Positions 1 to 13,109 are shown, numbered from the stretch's first letter. The stretch is DNA of 64,000 nt from Phlebiopsis flavidoalba (GCA_035772785.1 JAOCPU010000038.1:248001-312000); one strand, 5' to 3'. The notes: generated from the letters alone by a model not told the origin. Translations and numbers: made by a program.

Positions 1-319
1 CCGTCCTTCGGATATCATCTACAAGGTCAAAGAAAGGACCCACGCGCTTATCTCCAACAGTCCATAATTATCCGTGATCTGAAGTCGAAAGTTAGTCTAA
101 TAGTGACCCGACATCACATGTTCGTCGTAGACTAGAAGCCAATACGCGAACAATGAACTTTGTGATGCGATTGCATTTCTTTGAACTGTATTGTTATGGA
201 GCATTTTGGGCGTAGATAAAAAACTGTGAGGCGCGATTCACAAGCTCTTGCAATGTCGAGTCAGCGAACCCATGACAAAAGAGCGGGGTGGTGGCGCGCG
301 GAGAAATTCGCTTCACCCT

Positions 320-1484
320 ACCGAGGGTCACTCAGTGGACGGGCGCATCTGGAGGCCTGCTAACCTTTCGAGATCTTGTGATGGACGTCCATCTTGGCAG
401 TCGGTAAGTTTGTGAACGGGAACAATCGCGGAGCGTCCGCTTCGCCCTCAGAAAACCCCATCGCATTCCTCTGTCCAACAGCCAGAATGTGATGACATCG
501 TACATGGCGCTTGCCGGACTTCTGGATTGGCCCACAATTGACGATTCGGGCTGCTGTGCGGCCATATAAATGGAGGAGATATTCGCCAGTTGTCTGTCGC
601 AATGATCCAGGTAGATTCCTGAAAGAAAGAGGGTATGCAGGCTAGCCCGTAAGGCATAATCAAAACATATCTGCTAACCTTCAAATGACCGACCTCAGTT
701 ATTATGTTGTATGGTTTTCGACGCCATATGCATCGGACACAGTGTCACGGTGCTTTTAATCAGGGACGTCTTCATGATGAGCGCTGACTGAGTTACAGAC
801 CATACAATGAAACAAATGTCTATCAGGCGTACCTGGTCACACAGATACGCGAACACAGCGAACACGATTTCTCAAGCCCCGCGATGGCAGCAATCAAAGC
901 AAGAATCGAGCCAAGAGTTATCAGCCTATGCAGCTATGAGCCTACGCAGGCCTAGGTGTCGCAGTCTTGTAGGGGTCGCAGGGTATGCACGCGACTCATC
1001 TATGTCCACGATAATCTGACCTGCATTGTAGAGACAGGGTAGCGTCGATTTATCTCCTCCCACCGAAGTTGTTCAGGACACATCCCACACATCGTAGCCG
1101 TTGTCCGACTAAAAAACGGGGCTCTTTGTAGATTGGGCAAAGCCATATGACATCAACACCAAGGTCCTTGAGATAGTCCACTTTCTCAATGATACCGCGC
1201 AGATCGCCTATGGCCGTCGTCGTTAGAGTCCAGGAAAAGACAAATAGGATGGGATATCTGATAGACGCAAGCGGACCGCCACGACACGCCATTTGGTTAT
1301 GGGTCGCAATCGGCATACGTGGAAGTACTTCGGTCATCAGCGGTAGTAGCAGGTAGACGTTAAAGGGAGCAACTTCGTTGAAAAAATCTATGTAACGCCT
1401 GTGAGAAGATTCATCGAAAGGCCAAAGCGAGAACCCTATTGTATCCATTCTTTGAATGGTCAGATGTACAGTATGAAACGACAA
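320..1484 (-). pseudogene. GH13 alpha-glucosidase (maltase-type), decayed copy A, runs off left edge
   Basis: Two stretches on the minus strand match the GH13 maltase copies elsewhere in the window. At 1084-1290 the N-terminal barrel start is visible ([17 protein letters not shown], then WLCPIYKEP). At 330-600 the middle part is visible in several frames (ANPEVRQA, then MYDVITFWLLDRG, then PPDAPVH). These follow the same order and direction as in copies B and C. The part carrying the DLVVNHT region, expected near 700-1050, could not be recognised. Frames change several times and substitutions are frequent even in conserved blocks, so this copy looks truly decayed, not just mis-sequenced. The C-terminal half should lie left of the window; nothing recognisable was seen in 1-320. 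An active enzyme would release glucose from the non-reducing end of maltose or maltodextrins. Confidence 0.75.
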
Positions 1485-2447
1485 AAAGTTTTATGTTGTC
1501 CTTACCATCTACACCGGGGTCTGGTTACGATGCATTGTAAGTTGTCCTGTATCAATATATTGCGTATATATTCGGCAGGTCATAAAACATTTGGGCGTTG
1601 GCCAGGTGTGGCCCTAGCCGGAACTCGGAAGTCGCCGGCTAGCCGAGAGTCTCAAGCGCCAGAGAAGCCACGTGTCATTTTGATGTGCTCAAACTAGGAA
1701 ATGTGCATTCCTTGACTTAAGTGTTTCCACCGCCCTGGATAACTGCAGAGCCTCTGGAATGGAGCGGCAACCCCGGTGTGTGTTTCTAAAAACTCAACAA
1801 GTCTACCATCTCAGCAGCCACGTATGTCTTGGGAGCCGTTCCGCGCTTGGGACCCTGGCAGTCGGCATACTCTGATTCGCCGACAGCGAGCGAACGTCCA
1901 GTGAGCTAGGTAAGTATAGTAGTCCGAGTGCAAATCACTCGCACCCAGGTCTCGTAGAGCTCAAACACTTTATAGGCCAAGCAAACAGCGCGAGTCTTTC
2001 TTATAACGCTATCTGAATGCCCACTATCAGCCATTGTCTTGTAGTGTCACCTTCGAAGAAGAATCGAGAGCACTCGGCGGCATACAATGTCAATCGAGAG
2101 TCTCTGCGCCTGAGGCTTGCGGTGTTCTGCCCCACAACTGTTGGCCTATATCTTGATCTCTTCCGGTTGGCCAAGGATGTCCCACACCTGCGTGCCTGTC
2201 ATATGGCTCAGCCACCAGGCACTTTCTGAGCGGACACCCTGTGATGGGACCGCCATGGTTGGCCAGTTGGTTTACACGCCAAGTTACAGTAACCGAGTTG
2301 ATATCTTTGATGGACGAATTCCGCAAAAGTCTCTTGATATTACCCAAGTGTTCTCCCCTCGAATAACCCAGTTAATGCCGCGCAAGTCTGGCAAGTCCAA
2401 CCTCGCTTCATACTCTGGCAGTCCGGAACCCTTTCCCGGCTTGGTTC
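1485..2447. other. Intergenic stretch, no gene recognised
   Basis: Only short frames occur here and none resembles a known family. It lies between the 5' end of the decayed GH13 copy A and the glutaminase-like gene, so it should hold the promoter and possibly the first exon of the latter. No clear TATA box or repeat was found. Confidence 0.4.
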
Positions 2448-5400
2448 TTGGAAGAACTCAGCTCCCCAGATTCTTCGAACCATGTACTACGCCCTATCGT
2501 CCTTCTCCCCATCTTCTCGATCCCCGGCATTTTGCCAACCGAATCCAACTCTATGGACGTCATACGTCAGCATCGCTGTCACAGTCCCGTTCGCCCCTAT
2601 TTCAGTGCCTGGATGAACACTACCAACGAACCGGTAGTAGACACCGTTTTTCCGTGTTTACCAGGAATTTACCCACGCTTATGGTCACAGGTAAGATCGC
2701 AATTATATATGTATGTTACATGATGGATGACTCGTCTCTTGATAGTCTGTTCTTGGCTGGGTAGGCTACCTGCGCGTTGACAACACTACTACATATTAAA
2801 TGGCTGGGTAACAATGGACGCGAGGCTCCCATTCATCAACAACACGTTCATCACCAACATACAAATAACCCCTACCCGCACGATCATGAACGTGTGACAG
2901 CAGGGCCTATAGACCTTACTGTCACCTATCTTTCTCCTATCGAAGTCCGTCAAATTCATTCTTCTGTAAGAACAAAACTCATCTCATTCACTCTTACATA
3001 GCCCTCTGACCCAGTCTTGCAATCGTTATTGTATCTTATTATTATGTAAAACGGCAGCCTCAATGACGCACAATCTCACGAGGTGCAATATATACTGATA
3101 CTACCGGAGGTGAGTGGTGTACCTAGTCGATGACTCACGTCATTTTATCATGAGCTGCGTTAGAAATGGTTGTCCGGAGATCTATCCCTTTCTTCAACAA
3201 TTGGCAAGCGCAAACAAACGAGCACAATCCTATATCACAAGATATCCTTGACAGCTCCTAGGGCATTTACCGAAAATCACAATAAGATCGAGGACTCTTC
3301 ACTTTATCTTGCCACTCTGCCGGCTATGTTTGATCGCATTTGATGAAGATGACTTTTCGCCAATTGCGATAGGGATTCTCACCACCGCTATTCAGGATCC
3401 AGAGGGGACGACATACCAGACGGATGGCAGTGCCAAGTGCAGGGGAACCAATTCAACAATCATGGTTTCCTTCACGAACTCGATGACTACGGGTCCTAGT
3501 CCGATCAATCAGTCAGTATAATAACACATCGTAAATGTAAAGGTTCATGACAGGTAGGCTAATGCGATACATAGGAGCTTTACAACTCATGCCATTTCCA
3601 AAGACCTGGGCACGTTGTTAGCAGTATTCCTAGGGACCCGTAGTGTGGGCCATCGGCCTGCCACTTCGAGCACACCAGCAGTTCAGCTTCAGCACGTGCC
3701 AATGGCGCAGTCGAACAGCGCAGCGCCTATTGGCGTACCAGGTACACCAATGAGACCAGTCTGATGTGGTACGCCTTTCCGCCCGGATGCAACAAAATCC
3801 TGCTTACACATCCACACAGCTCGCAGATTTTTTACAGGAGCCTTTCCGCACACACAGTACAACGTGCTGACGGAGTTTAGATCGAACTTTAAGTGTGAAA
3901 CTCATCGTCTATTTCGTCACACTACACCGATCTCTGTTGCCCTTGCTGCGCGGCAGACTATGGCCTTGCTACAGAGCTGACGGTAGGAAGCGATTTGTCG
4001 GACGTGAAAATGTTCATGAAGGACATTGGCAGCCCGGGTAAGTGGTATTTGGACGCGTGATGTGATATTTTTGTGAACGTTATGCTACCCAGTCGCAGGC
4101 GAGGTTCGATACAAAACCCGGTGAGGTCGTGTACTCGTCTTTCCCCTTCTGAACTAACCTTGTGAATGCTTCCTACGGTGGTGGCTTTATATCTCCTGTC
4201 GCTCGAAAAGTTTGCGAGCTCTGATGACTGGAGCCATCCATACGCCCCCGCGACATTGGTGAGAGGATCCCTTTCTACGTCTCGCTTACCCTATCGTGTC
4301 TGACGCAATATCTTCTTAGGTTGAATTATCCGAACGCTACAGGGAACTCCGTCTTCCCCCATTCGCAAAACGGCGTGGAACGTAAGTGCAGGACATAGAT
4401 CGAGGCCTAGGTCTAATTCACTATCTCTCGATTTTAGAATATCGGGGAACATGCCTTCATCATGGCACATCAGCGCACGAAGAGCTAGTCGGCGACGGCT
4501 CTTGCTCTCTCAAATACGTAAGGCGAGAAAATCACATCATACCCACTTGTACCACACACGAGCCAGAACTGCACTGGCACCGACACCCCGCATTCTATAC
4601 GCAAAGCTATCCACCCTTGATCGAAAAACTCCCGGTTGGGCGGACTATCTTGTCAACAACACGTCTGGCCTTTGGCATCGGGTCAGTAAAGTCATGACAT
4701 AGGTTGAAACAGAAACATCTGGTGCTAAACCTATTTCATGTTCACATACTTGACAGAATGGATGCCGACAACAGACTGATCGCGAAACTCGACTAACCTT
4801 TCGACAAGCAAACGGCATCATCGCAATCAAGGCCATGGCGCAAATCAGTGCGCTCTGCAACAGAAATCGGACGCAGATCACTACTCTGTAGGTGTCCACT
4901 GCGATTGACGCATCCACACTGGCAGAGCTACTCATGTTACATCGAATGAATCACAGAATATATCGCGAATGCATATGCGGAGTATCCTGGAAAGCCTCTG
5001 CCCTTCCCTTGGTTCCCCAGCAAATTCTTTGAGTTATGTGCGCCGCGCAAGACTCGTTCGTTCTTTCCATATAACCTTTTCGACCGTGGACAAGTGGCTT
5101 GGCACGGGTCTCATCGATGATGAGGTGGTGAATCTTATGATGATGAGGCATTGCCGCTATAGTCATCAGTCACACCGTGTATCCAGACGTACAGCACAGA
5201 GGACAGAATTATCCCCGGGGGCGTTTGGACTTCAAACATTAGTTTCGTCACACACACCATCTCGACTCTGAGCAGTCGTAGCTGACGCCATATCCAAGAC
5301 GGGATACCAATCAATAGTCAAAGTCTCGGGGGGGCGGAAATACCGGTTTGTCGATACGTCTCAGGTACCTATTGCCCTCCGTTTAACTGACGTTGGTATA

Positions 5401-6158
5401 GCCTGGACACTGTTCACAGCAGCAGTAATGTCCGATAGCAACGTGCGAGATAATACTGGTCAACCCAGATATGGAATTTTATATCCAAGAAATGCCCTCG
5501 GGGCAGTATATTCACCCCAACCCGAGCTTCGCGCTGTGGATGTCTAGGGCCGAAGGCAGAGCATTGAACAATACTGCTGCGAGGTACGAGAGCTATTTCT
5601 CTTGAGAAAGTGCATGCTGATAGGTCTCGCGGTAGTCCCGGAGTAGGTGGAATATTTGCGCCTCTGGCATAGGGGCGTGAGTGTCAAATTAATTCATACG
5701 CACTTGACGTCATCCTGACGGTATCAAGTATACCGAATGTCACAATAGCAGCCCCAAGTCGCGCCTCCGGTGGGCGGAGGGAAGAAAAGAAATCCGACGT
5801 CGGGCCCATTGTTGGTGGCATGTGATTTGGTTGGGGTGGGTGGCGTCGGCGTTTGCTTTATTATGATCGCCTTTTACGACGGCGGTTTCTCACCTCTCAC
5901 TTTATGTGCCTCACGGCGCTCGCACAGCGGCAGACATCGTGCCGCAAGAATTGACGTTTTTCAGCCCACGCTCGTTTACGCAGTTGCGCGCCCCGCAACG
6001 CGATCATGGTGCGCAAGGGTGTCGGTAGACGGCTTGTTGATCAGCCGGACGGAAAACATGGAGCTAGCTCACCTCGCTGCGACGAGATGGAGAGTATGAG
6101 GCGAGCAGTGCAAGACCTTCAGGAAGACAGGGCGCCACCCCCTACGTACCATGAATAA
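2448..6158 (+). CDS. Glutaminase A-like protein (GtaA/DUF4965-DUF1793 type) with C-terminal membrane anchor
   Basis: The pieces appear in the order of fungal glutaminase A: a PYFSAWMN entry motif near 2600, LGWVGYLRVDNTTTY after an intron at 2691-2745, then TAGPIDLTVTYLSPIE (2920-2946). Further blocks are DLSDVKMFMKDIGSPG before an intron at 4038-4098, LNYPNATGNSVFPH (about 4320), GWADYLVNNT (about 4640) and WTLFTAAVMSDSNVRDN (5400-5450). Family members are secreted and release ammonia from glutamine. Downstream, 5780-5870 encodes a hydrophobic stretch and 6070-6158 an acidic tail ending EDRAPPPTYHE, which suggests a single-pass anchor. Many small indels break the frame; near 2585-2600 removing one extra C from each of two C-runs gives AVRSPYFSAWMN. 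The start is uncertain; 2448 is only the first in-frame ATG of the exon. The tail could instead be a separate small gene. Confidence 0.72.
2691..2745 (+). other. 55-base GT-AG intron in the glutaminase-like gene
   Basis: GTAAGA donor directly after the codons for RLWSQ and a TTGATAG acceptor directly before the codons for SVLGWVGYLRVDN. Joining the two sides restores the family's conserved passage. The length is typical for basidiomycetes. Confidence 0.8.
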
Positions 6159-6670
6159 GACTGCAAGCGTACATTATGCACTCTGACCACTTTTCAACCA
6201 GTCTGTTGAGGAAGTTAATACACCACACAACGTTATAGATCTCGTAGCATAATCTTCACTATCCAACTAGTGATTTGTTGTATATTCTAGATTTATGGAT
6301 ATTCCAGTTATGACATTCCCCCATTATTCGTCGAGCTGGCACACGATGGGATTGGTACTGCGCACCCCCGTAAAACATTAGACTTTTGAAAAAAAATTGT
6401 TGCGCCGTAGGTTTGTGTGCGAATACAGATAGTTTTTTTTCCAGTCGTTTGAACAATCGACTCTCGAAAGAAGCCACCCCTTATATATTGGGGCGGACCG
6501 ACTGCCCGCCCTGCCAGAATAGGCATGAAGGATTAGGCGTCATCAAATCACACCGCGATTCTCCCGACGCCCCGTTTTCTAGAGAGCTAGAGGGCCGCTG
6601 AAGCCTGAAGCTTGCCACTTCGTCTTCACCCTGAAAACTTTCGTGCCGAGTCCTAAGTCACACGCACAAC
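6159..6670. other. Intergenic, no gene seen
   Basis: AT-rich with short A and T runs near 6388-6440. It separates the glutaminase-like gene from the BTB gene and should contain the BTB promoter. No repeat or strong motif recognised. Confidence 0.4.
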
Positions 6671-8010
6671 ATGACCAACATTCGAGAGAAAAAAGAGCAA
6701 GAAAGACTGAAAAGAGCGGACCGGCGAATGGAGCCAAATGTGTTCGATACGTGCCGGCTTGGGAACGAATCAGACAGGCACCTCCGGTACGAAGATCTCT
6801 CTGGTTCGAAGACGGGAGCGTTGTCATTGTAGCCGAGGGAAACTTCGACTGAAGTTTGCCACACCGTACTATCTCTTGCGCGCTACTCCTCTGTCATTTC
6901 GAGACATGTTCCAGCATTTGTTGATCCCCGCGTCAAATGACGTCTACGAAGGATGCCCCGTTGTTCAGGTCACCGACAACCCTCAGTACCTCGTGTTATT
7001 CTTCAACATAATTTACGACGGTATTCGTCACCAGTGCGTAAACAATACATCTCTCATTCAATCTTGGTGTCAAAACTCACTCGTATATCAGCCCGTTCTT
7101 CTTGGAACCGAAGCATCTGCTCGCGACTTTAGGGGTGTTGCGTGCTCTCGCGCTGCTGTCTTCAAATACGACGTTGTTCACATACAGAAGGAACGTGCGC
7201 CGACGGCTGCAGGTGGCGTGCTTTCCATCCACACTCAAACAGCTGTGAAAGTGGGATCACCGATATCCTGATTCGTGCACCCCGAGCGGAAACTCAAACC
7301 ATAGATACAAAGATTTTCAATCTGGGACCACATGAACCTTGTGTTGCTCCCGGTCGATTTGCAATAGCAATTGTACAACCTGGCAACAAAGACTATGCTC
7401 CACCTCCGCGCTTTGCTACCCACGGCACCACTCTACGTCGTCATGCAGTATGTTCCCTTGGAGGACATCACAGCTGGGGGGGAGCGGGGGGGGGGGCGGT
7501 CGCGTATACAGCGACCTTTGGTAGAGACGAGGATGTGCATCGAACAACTATCGCCAGGGGACCTTGCCCGATGTCTACGAGTTCTTGAGCTATGATGTTG
7601 ATATCTTCGGTCTTTGCAGGATGATCGAACTAATAGCGACCTTGGAATTTTACTCAGCGGTCGATGGCAATGCGAAGGCTTCCCCTGCTGTGTCAATCAG
7701 CACGGTCAGAACAGTACTCAAAAAATGCGGAGCTTCGCACCCACCGAATACCCCGAACGGTTGCACGCGACTCTTGGCATGCTCATCATGGCCCTGGCTA
7801 TGGAGGAGCCATTCTTTTCAGACCCTCGATATCCTATACGACCCCTCAAGCTGGATAAAGGAGCAAAGCATCCCGGGAAAGAATATTCATTGTGGTCCTA
7901 GCTGCCTTAAAGGCTATGGCCGATCTCACTATCAACATGCGAAAGGAAAGATGGGCACGCCGGTTCTCAGCAAAAAAACCTTTCACGATTTTGTGATTGA
8001 CATGGGTTAG
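6671..8010 (+). CDS. BTB/POZ domain protein (copy 1)
   Basis: An N-terminal BTB domain is visible. LWFEDGSVVIVAEG (about 6800-6840) is the usual opening of agaric BTB proteins, followed by FRDMFQHLLIP (about 6900) and GCPVVQVTDNPQYLVLFFN (about 6953-7010). An intron (GTGCGTAAAC...TATATCAG, about 7035-7099) follows the FNIIYDGI end of that block. Next come KYDVVHIQ (about 7170) and a C-terminal half with CVNQHGQN. The ATG at 6671 gives a basic leader before the BTB fold, as in copy 3. BTB domains mediate dimerisation and sometimes cullin-3 binding; the role of this fungal expansion is unknown. Several indels break the frame. The GH13 copy B faces it downstream. Confidence 0.7.
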
Positions 8011-9967
8011 GTGATCTTCATAGACTTAGCATATCAATCGCGCAAATAATTGTTTTGTTTGCTTTTGTAGACAACACCATCCTTCGGTCTTACATGGCAA
8101 ATTTGTAGTCAATATATTCCCATAAATTGAGCAAGATATAATACCAGGGTCCTAAAATTAATTCTATTTATCAACCTCTTAGGGCTGGCCTATTATACAA
8201 CAACATGTCAACCCGTCCGTTGTACTGTGTGGACAGTCGTTTTACTCATATGCTATTCTTTCTAAAACCTTTTGACTTCGCATGTCCCTGCTCCATAAAT
8301 CCAACAATATTTGTACCATTTGAAGGGGTGTGTCATCATCTGCCGTATTGCTTGCGAGATTGCACGTAGGATTCCGTAGAGATCAGGTCCAACGTTGTTG
8401 TATGTTTTCAAGTGTTCAAAAATGTTCAATAATGACTGGGATCTGGGCACTGTTCGTAGCTCGATTGTCGTACACACTGCGCAGGGAAGCAGTGCATTCC
8501 TAAGCACACACCGTTCGTAGCACTAATTGTGAGGAAGTTTTGCCCCTTCCCAAACAGACTTCAGTCCATGGCGACCTGGCGCACGCAAACTCCGAAGCAT
8601 CCGACCACTTCATACGCTGTTCCAGTCCGGTTCTGGCCGTGGCTCGGGCGCGTCAGATGGTATCTCTATAAGGGTTTCTGAGGGCGGCTCGAGAAAAAGG
8701 AGGAAACGCTTCAACGAATCTCAGATGTAAACGTAAACATGGACTAAAGATGTGGTACCGCCTCACTATATCTGTGCCACACCAGAGGCCGGACGTGGAC
8801 CTGGAGGACGGTACGGGTGTCCGATAGGCACAGCGGTCTTGACGCGGGTCTTCACTACGCCGCGGAGGCTTGTGACCGTCACGTGGCTTGCAACTTCCCC
8901 GGGTTTCCCGCAGGGCGGTTTTAAGACCTGGTTATCCTAAAAGAGTAACTCCAAGTGAATAATGTTTATGAATCCGTGGCCTCGATGGAATATACGCTTT
9001 GACCACCCAATGCCTGAAGCATCCTGAATTCTGGGATTCTCCTCGCTGTGTAGGACTGCATGGCGAGGACTGCTTTAAACAATAAGGCAAAGCGTGTGTA
9101 CGACTGGGGTCTTGTGGGTCCCGCCCTCGCCCCGTGCTATCAGCCTGCTCGACGTGGGGCATGTTCATAACCCGGCGCGAAGCTTTTGGGCTCCTGCTGC
9201 AGTCTCGTCGACCGGTGAACTGCTCGTTCCCCAGCATGACATCTTCTTCCGTGGGACGACAGTGGAATAAAGAATTGAAAAAGAGAGATGGGATGCGTGG
9301 GTTCGAAGTCGCCTGGGTTATCACAATCCGGGTGACATGATTTTTTTCTCGCTGGAGGGCGGACACGACATTACTGGACGCAGGTGTACGCAGGGACGTC
9401 GAGGGACACTGTCGGGTGATAGTAAGGATGAAGGTGTACTAATGTCTCTGGCGACGTCGGTTCAGGGCGCCGGACTGTGCGGCCCGAGCGGGCGGCAGGA
9501 GAAAACATGTGCCCTCAGGCAACCTATGGACGTGTTTGCTTGGGTGAGAACGCCACGAAGCTGATGCGCATAAATTTGTGATGCGCATGCATGCCTGTTT
9601 TGTACAGACGTCGGGCGTTGCTTGCATGCGCGAGTTATGAGAATTTGTTATTTTTCCTTCTTACCGCTGATAATAGCTTCCGACTACGGTTAGTCGCGTG
9701 GAGACCGATCTCATACAAATACCTCAGATGTCATCTCATCAGACACCTAAGTACGGGATAATGCCCAGCCTAGGGTGTTGTTCGACATAAAATAGGTGGG
9801 GCACCATTGGTAAACAGGATAATGCCAATGGCGTTATGTTTTCGAGCGTTGAATAAATCGGTAAGTGAATTAAGCATAACGACTTCTCGTCTTCATGAGG
9901 CGGATGTGAGGCCTATTTTTGACAGATATATTCTGCCTTCATACTCCCACGCAGCTCGAGTGCGCTA
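8011..9967. other. Region without a recognised gene between BTB copy 1 and GH13 copy B
   Basis: It contains a 144-residue minus frame (8932-9366) and plus frames at 8752-8940 and 9134-9564. None shows a motif I recognise, and the 8932-9366 region is open on both strands. 8011-8500 is AT-rich and looks non-coding. The 9265-9560 part is GC-richer and could hold remains of a gene. Confidence 0.35.
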
Positions 9968-12123
9968 TCAGAGCTCTGGTACGTAGTAAGTCATAATTAG
10001 ATAGAATGTTCTCGGCTCCGTTGCCAGCGCCTTGAGTAGGTCCCCGCCAAGGAGAGCGTTCTTGTCGCTGAAGTTGAGCAAAACAGTAGCTGTGGTACCT
10101 AAACCAAGCGAGCGCTGGTACGCAAAAACGGTTTCGTGATGCGGGAGCAAAAGTTCAAAGTCTCCGTCTATATCTGAACGAAGGCCAGGTTGAGATCGAA
10201 TTTTTTGCGCCAAAGAGACGAGAATTGAACATACGAAGACTTCACGCTCCTTTCGCATGGAAAGCAAGAAGCGCGGTTTCCAAAAGCTGAGCACCGCGTG
10301 TTTGCGGATCCTTCACCTCGGCTTCGGCGTTCCACCCGTTCGGTGTAGTCCGTCGTTCTAGTCGACTCGTCACATCGGCGCATCCAGGAGTGCCCGAGGA
10401 TGAAGGCCTGCGTGCTTCTTTCTCGGAAGTCCCATTGGAGAGGCCGGTGTCCGTGAGTGATCGCGTGCTTTGCGCGTGGAAAAACCGTCTCGGACATCGT
10501 CCATGTTGGGATTCTATTCTCCTCTCCTGTCCTCTTGCGCCTGCGTTCGAGCTCCCCTTAGCATCCATTTGGTTAGTATAGTGATGGACATGAATTAAGA
10601 GATGTGCTTACTCCTTCCAAAAGTTGATTCGAAGCAACGTCTTTGTATTTCCTCAATGCCCCCCAAGAGAGTGGGAAGTTCTTCATACCAAGTTCCTCGC
10701 GCCTTGGTAAATGAACAGCGTCCCACTCAGAGTCGTTTGAAGCATCGCCAGCACCGCTTCGCCCCGACAACGCCCTCCACTCTGCCGAGTCATTGCCGAA
10801 GCGGGACACCGATCTCGCCCTGGTCGTGGTTCTCGATGTAAACAACACGGTGTTCCAGTACCGTCTTCTTCGCGCCATGTACGTCTGCCATTTTGGTAAT
10901 GGATACGCCGGAGCTCGGGAGAGCTGCCAAGGTCGCGAACATGAATCCGACCAGAGCCTCGGGGTTGCCGCTGGCGCTGCCGACGTACCACTCGATGTCC
11001 ATGAGCTCGAAGTTGAAGACCATGTTTGAGCTCGTTGTTGCGTGGCAGCACATATGCAGCGACGTCTTCGGGTGGGTAGGTAAACGGAGTTTCGCCAACG
11101 GTCATTGCGTCCGTAGTGAGAGAGGACTTTGGTGTTCATCTCACGAAGGAACTCGTGTATCCGAGGACTAATCACCAACATAAAATTGTCAGCACGACGT
11201 CAAGGCCCTGGTTTCATGCATCATGTATGACTCACCCATTAACATACAAGTGAGCCCGCCACTTGGTACTGCTTCAAAGGGTCGGCCACAGGCGCATCCG
11301 GAAGACCAGGTCTCTTCGAGATCATATTGATCGCGTCCAGACGGAACCCATCGCATCCCCGGTCGAGCCAAAAATCGCATCGTCTTCCACACAGCGTCGC
11401 GTACCTCTGGGTTCTCCCAGTTGAGGTCAGGCTGCCCTTGACGAAGAGGTTTTTTTGGGGTAGGTAGTATTCGTCCGTAGCTTCGTCGTATTCCCATACC
11501 GAGCCTGGAAGGATCGACTCCCAGTTGTTTTGGGGGCATGCGTTGGCCTTGGGCGTCGTAGCGCGGGGGTCGCCAGACGTACCAGTCGCGCTTTGGGCTA
11601 GTCTTGCTCGCGCCGTGACTCTTGGAACCAGGATGTTCGTCCGAGGTGTGGTTCATAACCAGGTCCATTCTACGCGGATAATTTTAGAGATCCGAATGGC
11701 ACAAGAACAGATAGCATACGCACAGGAGCTGCATGCCACGTTTTATGCACTCCGGCGACCAGCTCATCCCAGTCTTCAAGCGTTCCGAATCGTGATCAAT
11801 GCTCTCATAGTCCGAGCTAAGGCCAGACCATATGTGTCAAGAAAATGTTGTCATTCAAGAGTAGGTGAAACGTACATGTCATAGCCCATGTCTGCAAGAG
11901 GGCTCTTGTAAATCGGGCAATAGCCACACCACAGTACATCGACTCCCAGGTCACTTGAGGTAGTCAGCGAGCTTTCGCTGTAGATCCCGGAGGTTAGGTC
12001 GCCGATTCCGTCACCATTCGAGTCAAAGAATGAGATGGGCCTATCTGATATACACAGGCGGATTTCCACCATGCAGCGGAAATGCGCCAGAGGACAGTAG
12101 GCAGAGTGCTCGACGAGCAACAT
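9968..12123 (-). CDS. GH13 alpha-glucosidase (maltase-type), copy B
   Basis: Near full-length relative of copy C. In order on the minus strand: [15 protein letters not shown] (about 12030) and [15 protein letters not shown] (about 11880-11925); then the [15 protein letters not shown] region (about 11665), [20 protein letters not shown] (about 11570) and [19 protein letters not shown] (about 11400). Further on are [19 protein letters not shown] (about 11100), [17 protein letters not shown] (about 11010), [11 protein letters not shown] (about 10830) and the C-terminal [21 protein letters not shown] (about 10070-10130). The enzyme would cut terminal alpha-1,4-linked glucose, probably in the cytosol because no signal peptide is seen. 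Frames shift repeatedly, so it is either an error-ridden reading of a live gene or a young pseudogene. The start at 12123 is not certain. Confidence 0.72.
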
Positions 12124-13109
12124 GAGTGTAACGACAGAAGAGAGAGCTCATTTCTCTCAAAATCTGTCTGGTAAATTTATTAGCGATATTGAGGTGACAT
12201 AATGGGTAGCATGACTTACCGCCACTACATGAGGCTGCACCCTGGCGTTTCTATCTTTTGGAGAAATACTTCGCGACCTCAAATACCTTTTTTCATCGCC
12301 TTTTTGACTAGGAGCTCACGAGAGTGGTAGTGTCAGCGAAGAGAAAACATTGACACTTCGGGTCCTGCCCGAGCCCTGACGCCACGCCGCTAGCGCCAGC
12401 GGGAGGCTCATGGGGTCCCCCTCGGGACCCCCAACATCTTTGATGCGCCAGATGTCGGGGCCGCCCAGCTACTATTGGCTCGTCAACATCACCCTCGCGA
12501 GACAGATAGAAAGAGGGAACCCGCCGAGAACAATCGCGAAGCGAGGCGAGAGAGAACTATTTTTGTACAATTTTGCACACATACATGAGGCTGATATTAA
12601 CCCTTCGTTGGGCACTACGCAACGACCCCGCACATACTTACCCTTATCAATTGCCAGTGTTGTGTAGATGTTTAATCAATATGAGAGCACCCACTTTGTG
12701 AAGGAATGCAGTCGATTGTGCAAATCCATGAATGAGGCTTCATTTTCACACCCCACACCCCCGGTAACTGATACTCCAGGCACTGCATGACCAGGTACCA
12801 ACTTTCATGAGAAGCATTCGGCGGGACTTAGGCAGGTAACTCAGCACCTCAGCCACGGGTTCTCCAAGACAACGGATGCAGACCGCAGATCGCTAGTGCA
12901 AGCGTACCATTAATTCTTCTTCTTGAATTAACCCAACCCGGTCCATTACCTCGACGACAGCATGAATATGCAATTATAACGAGAGCCCGCTAATCAAATC
13001 GGGAGACAAAGGAACGACTGGAGGCGGGCGGAAGTCGACAAAGCAGGGGTAATGCAAAGAACGGGCTGACAGATGGCGACAAGAAAAGCGAGGCGCGTGC
13101 GAGGGGTCA
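12124..13109. other. Intergenic, nothing recognised
   Basis: Upstream of GH13 copy B and downstream of the membrane-protein gene. One 85-residue plus frame at 12410-12667 has no family resemblance. No repeat structure was noticed. Confidence 0.4.

Noticed and set aside
8932..9366. 144-residue minus-strand frame
   Set aside because: No motif, and overlapping frames exist on the other strand. Not supported as a gene.
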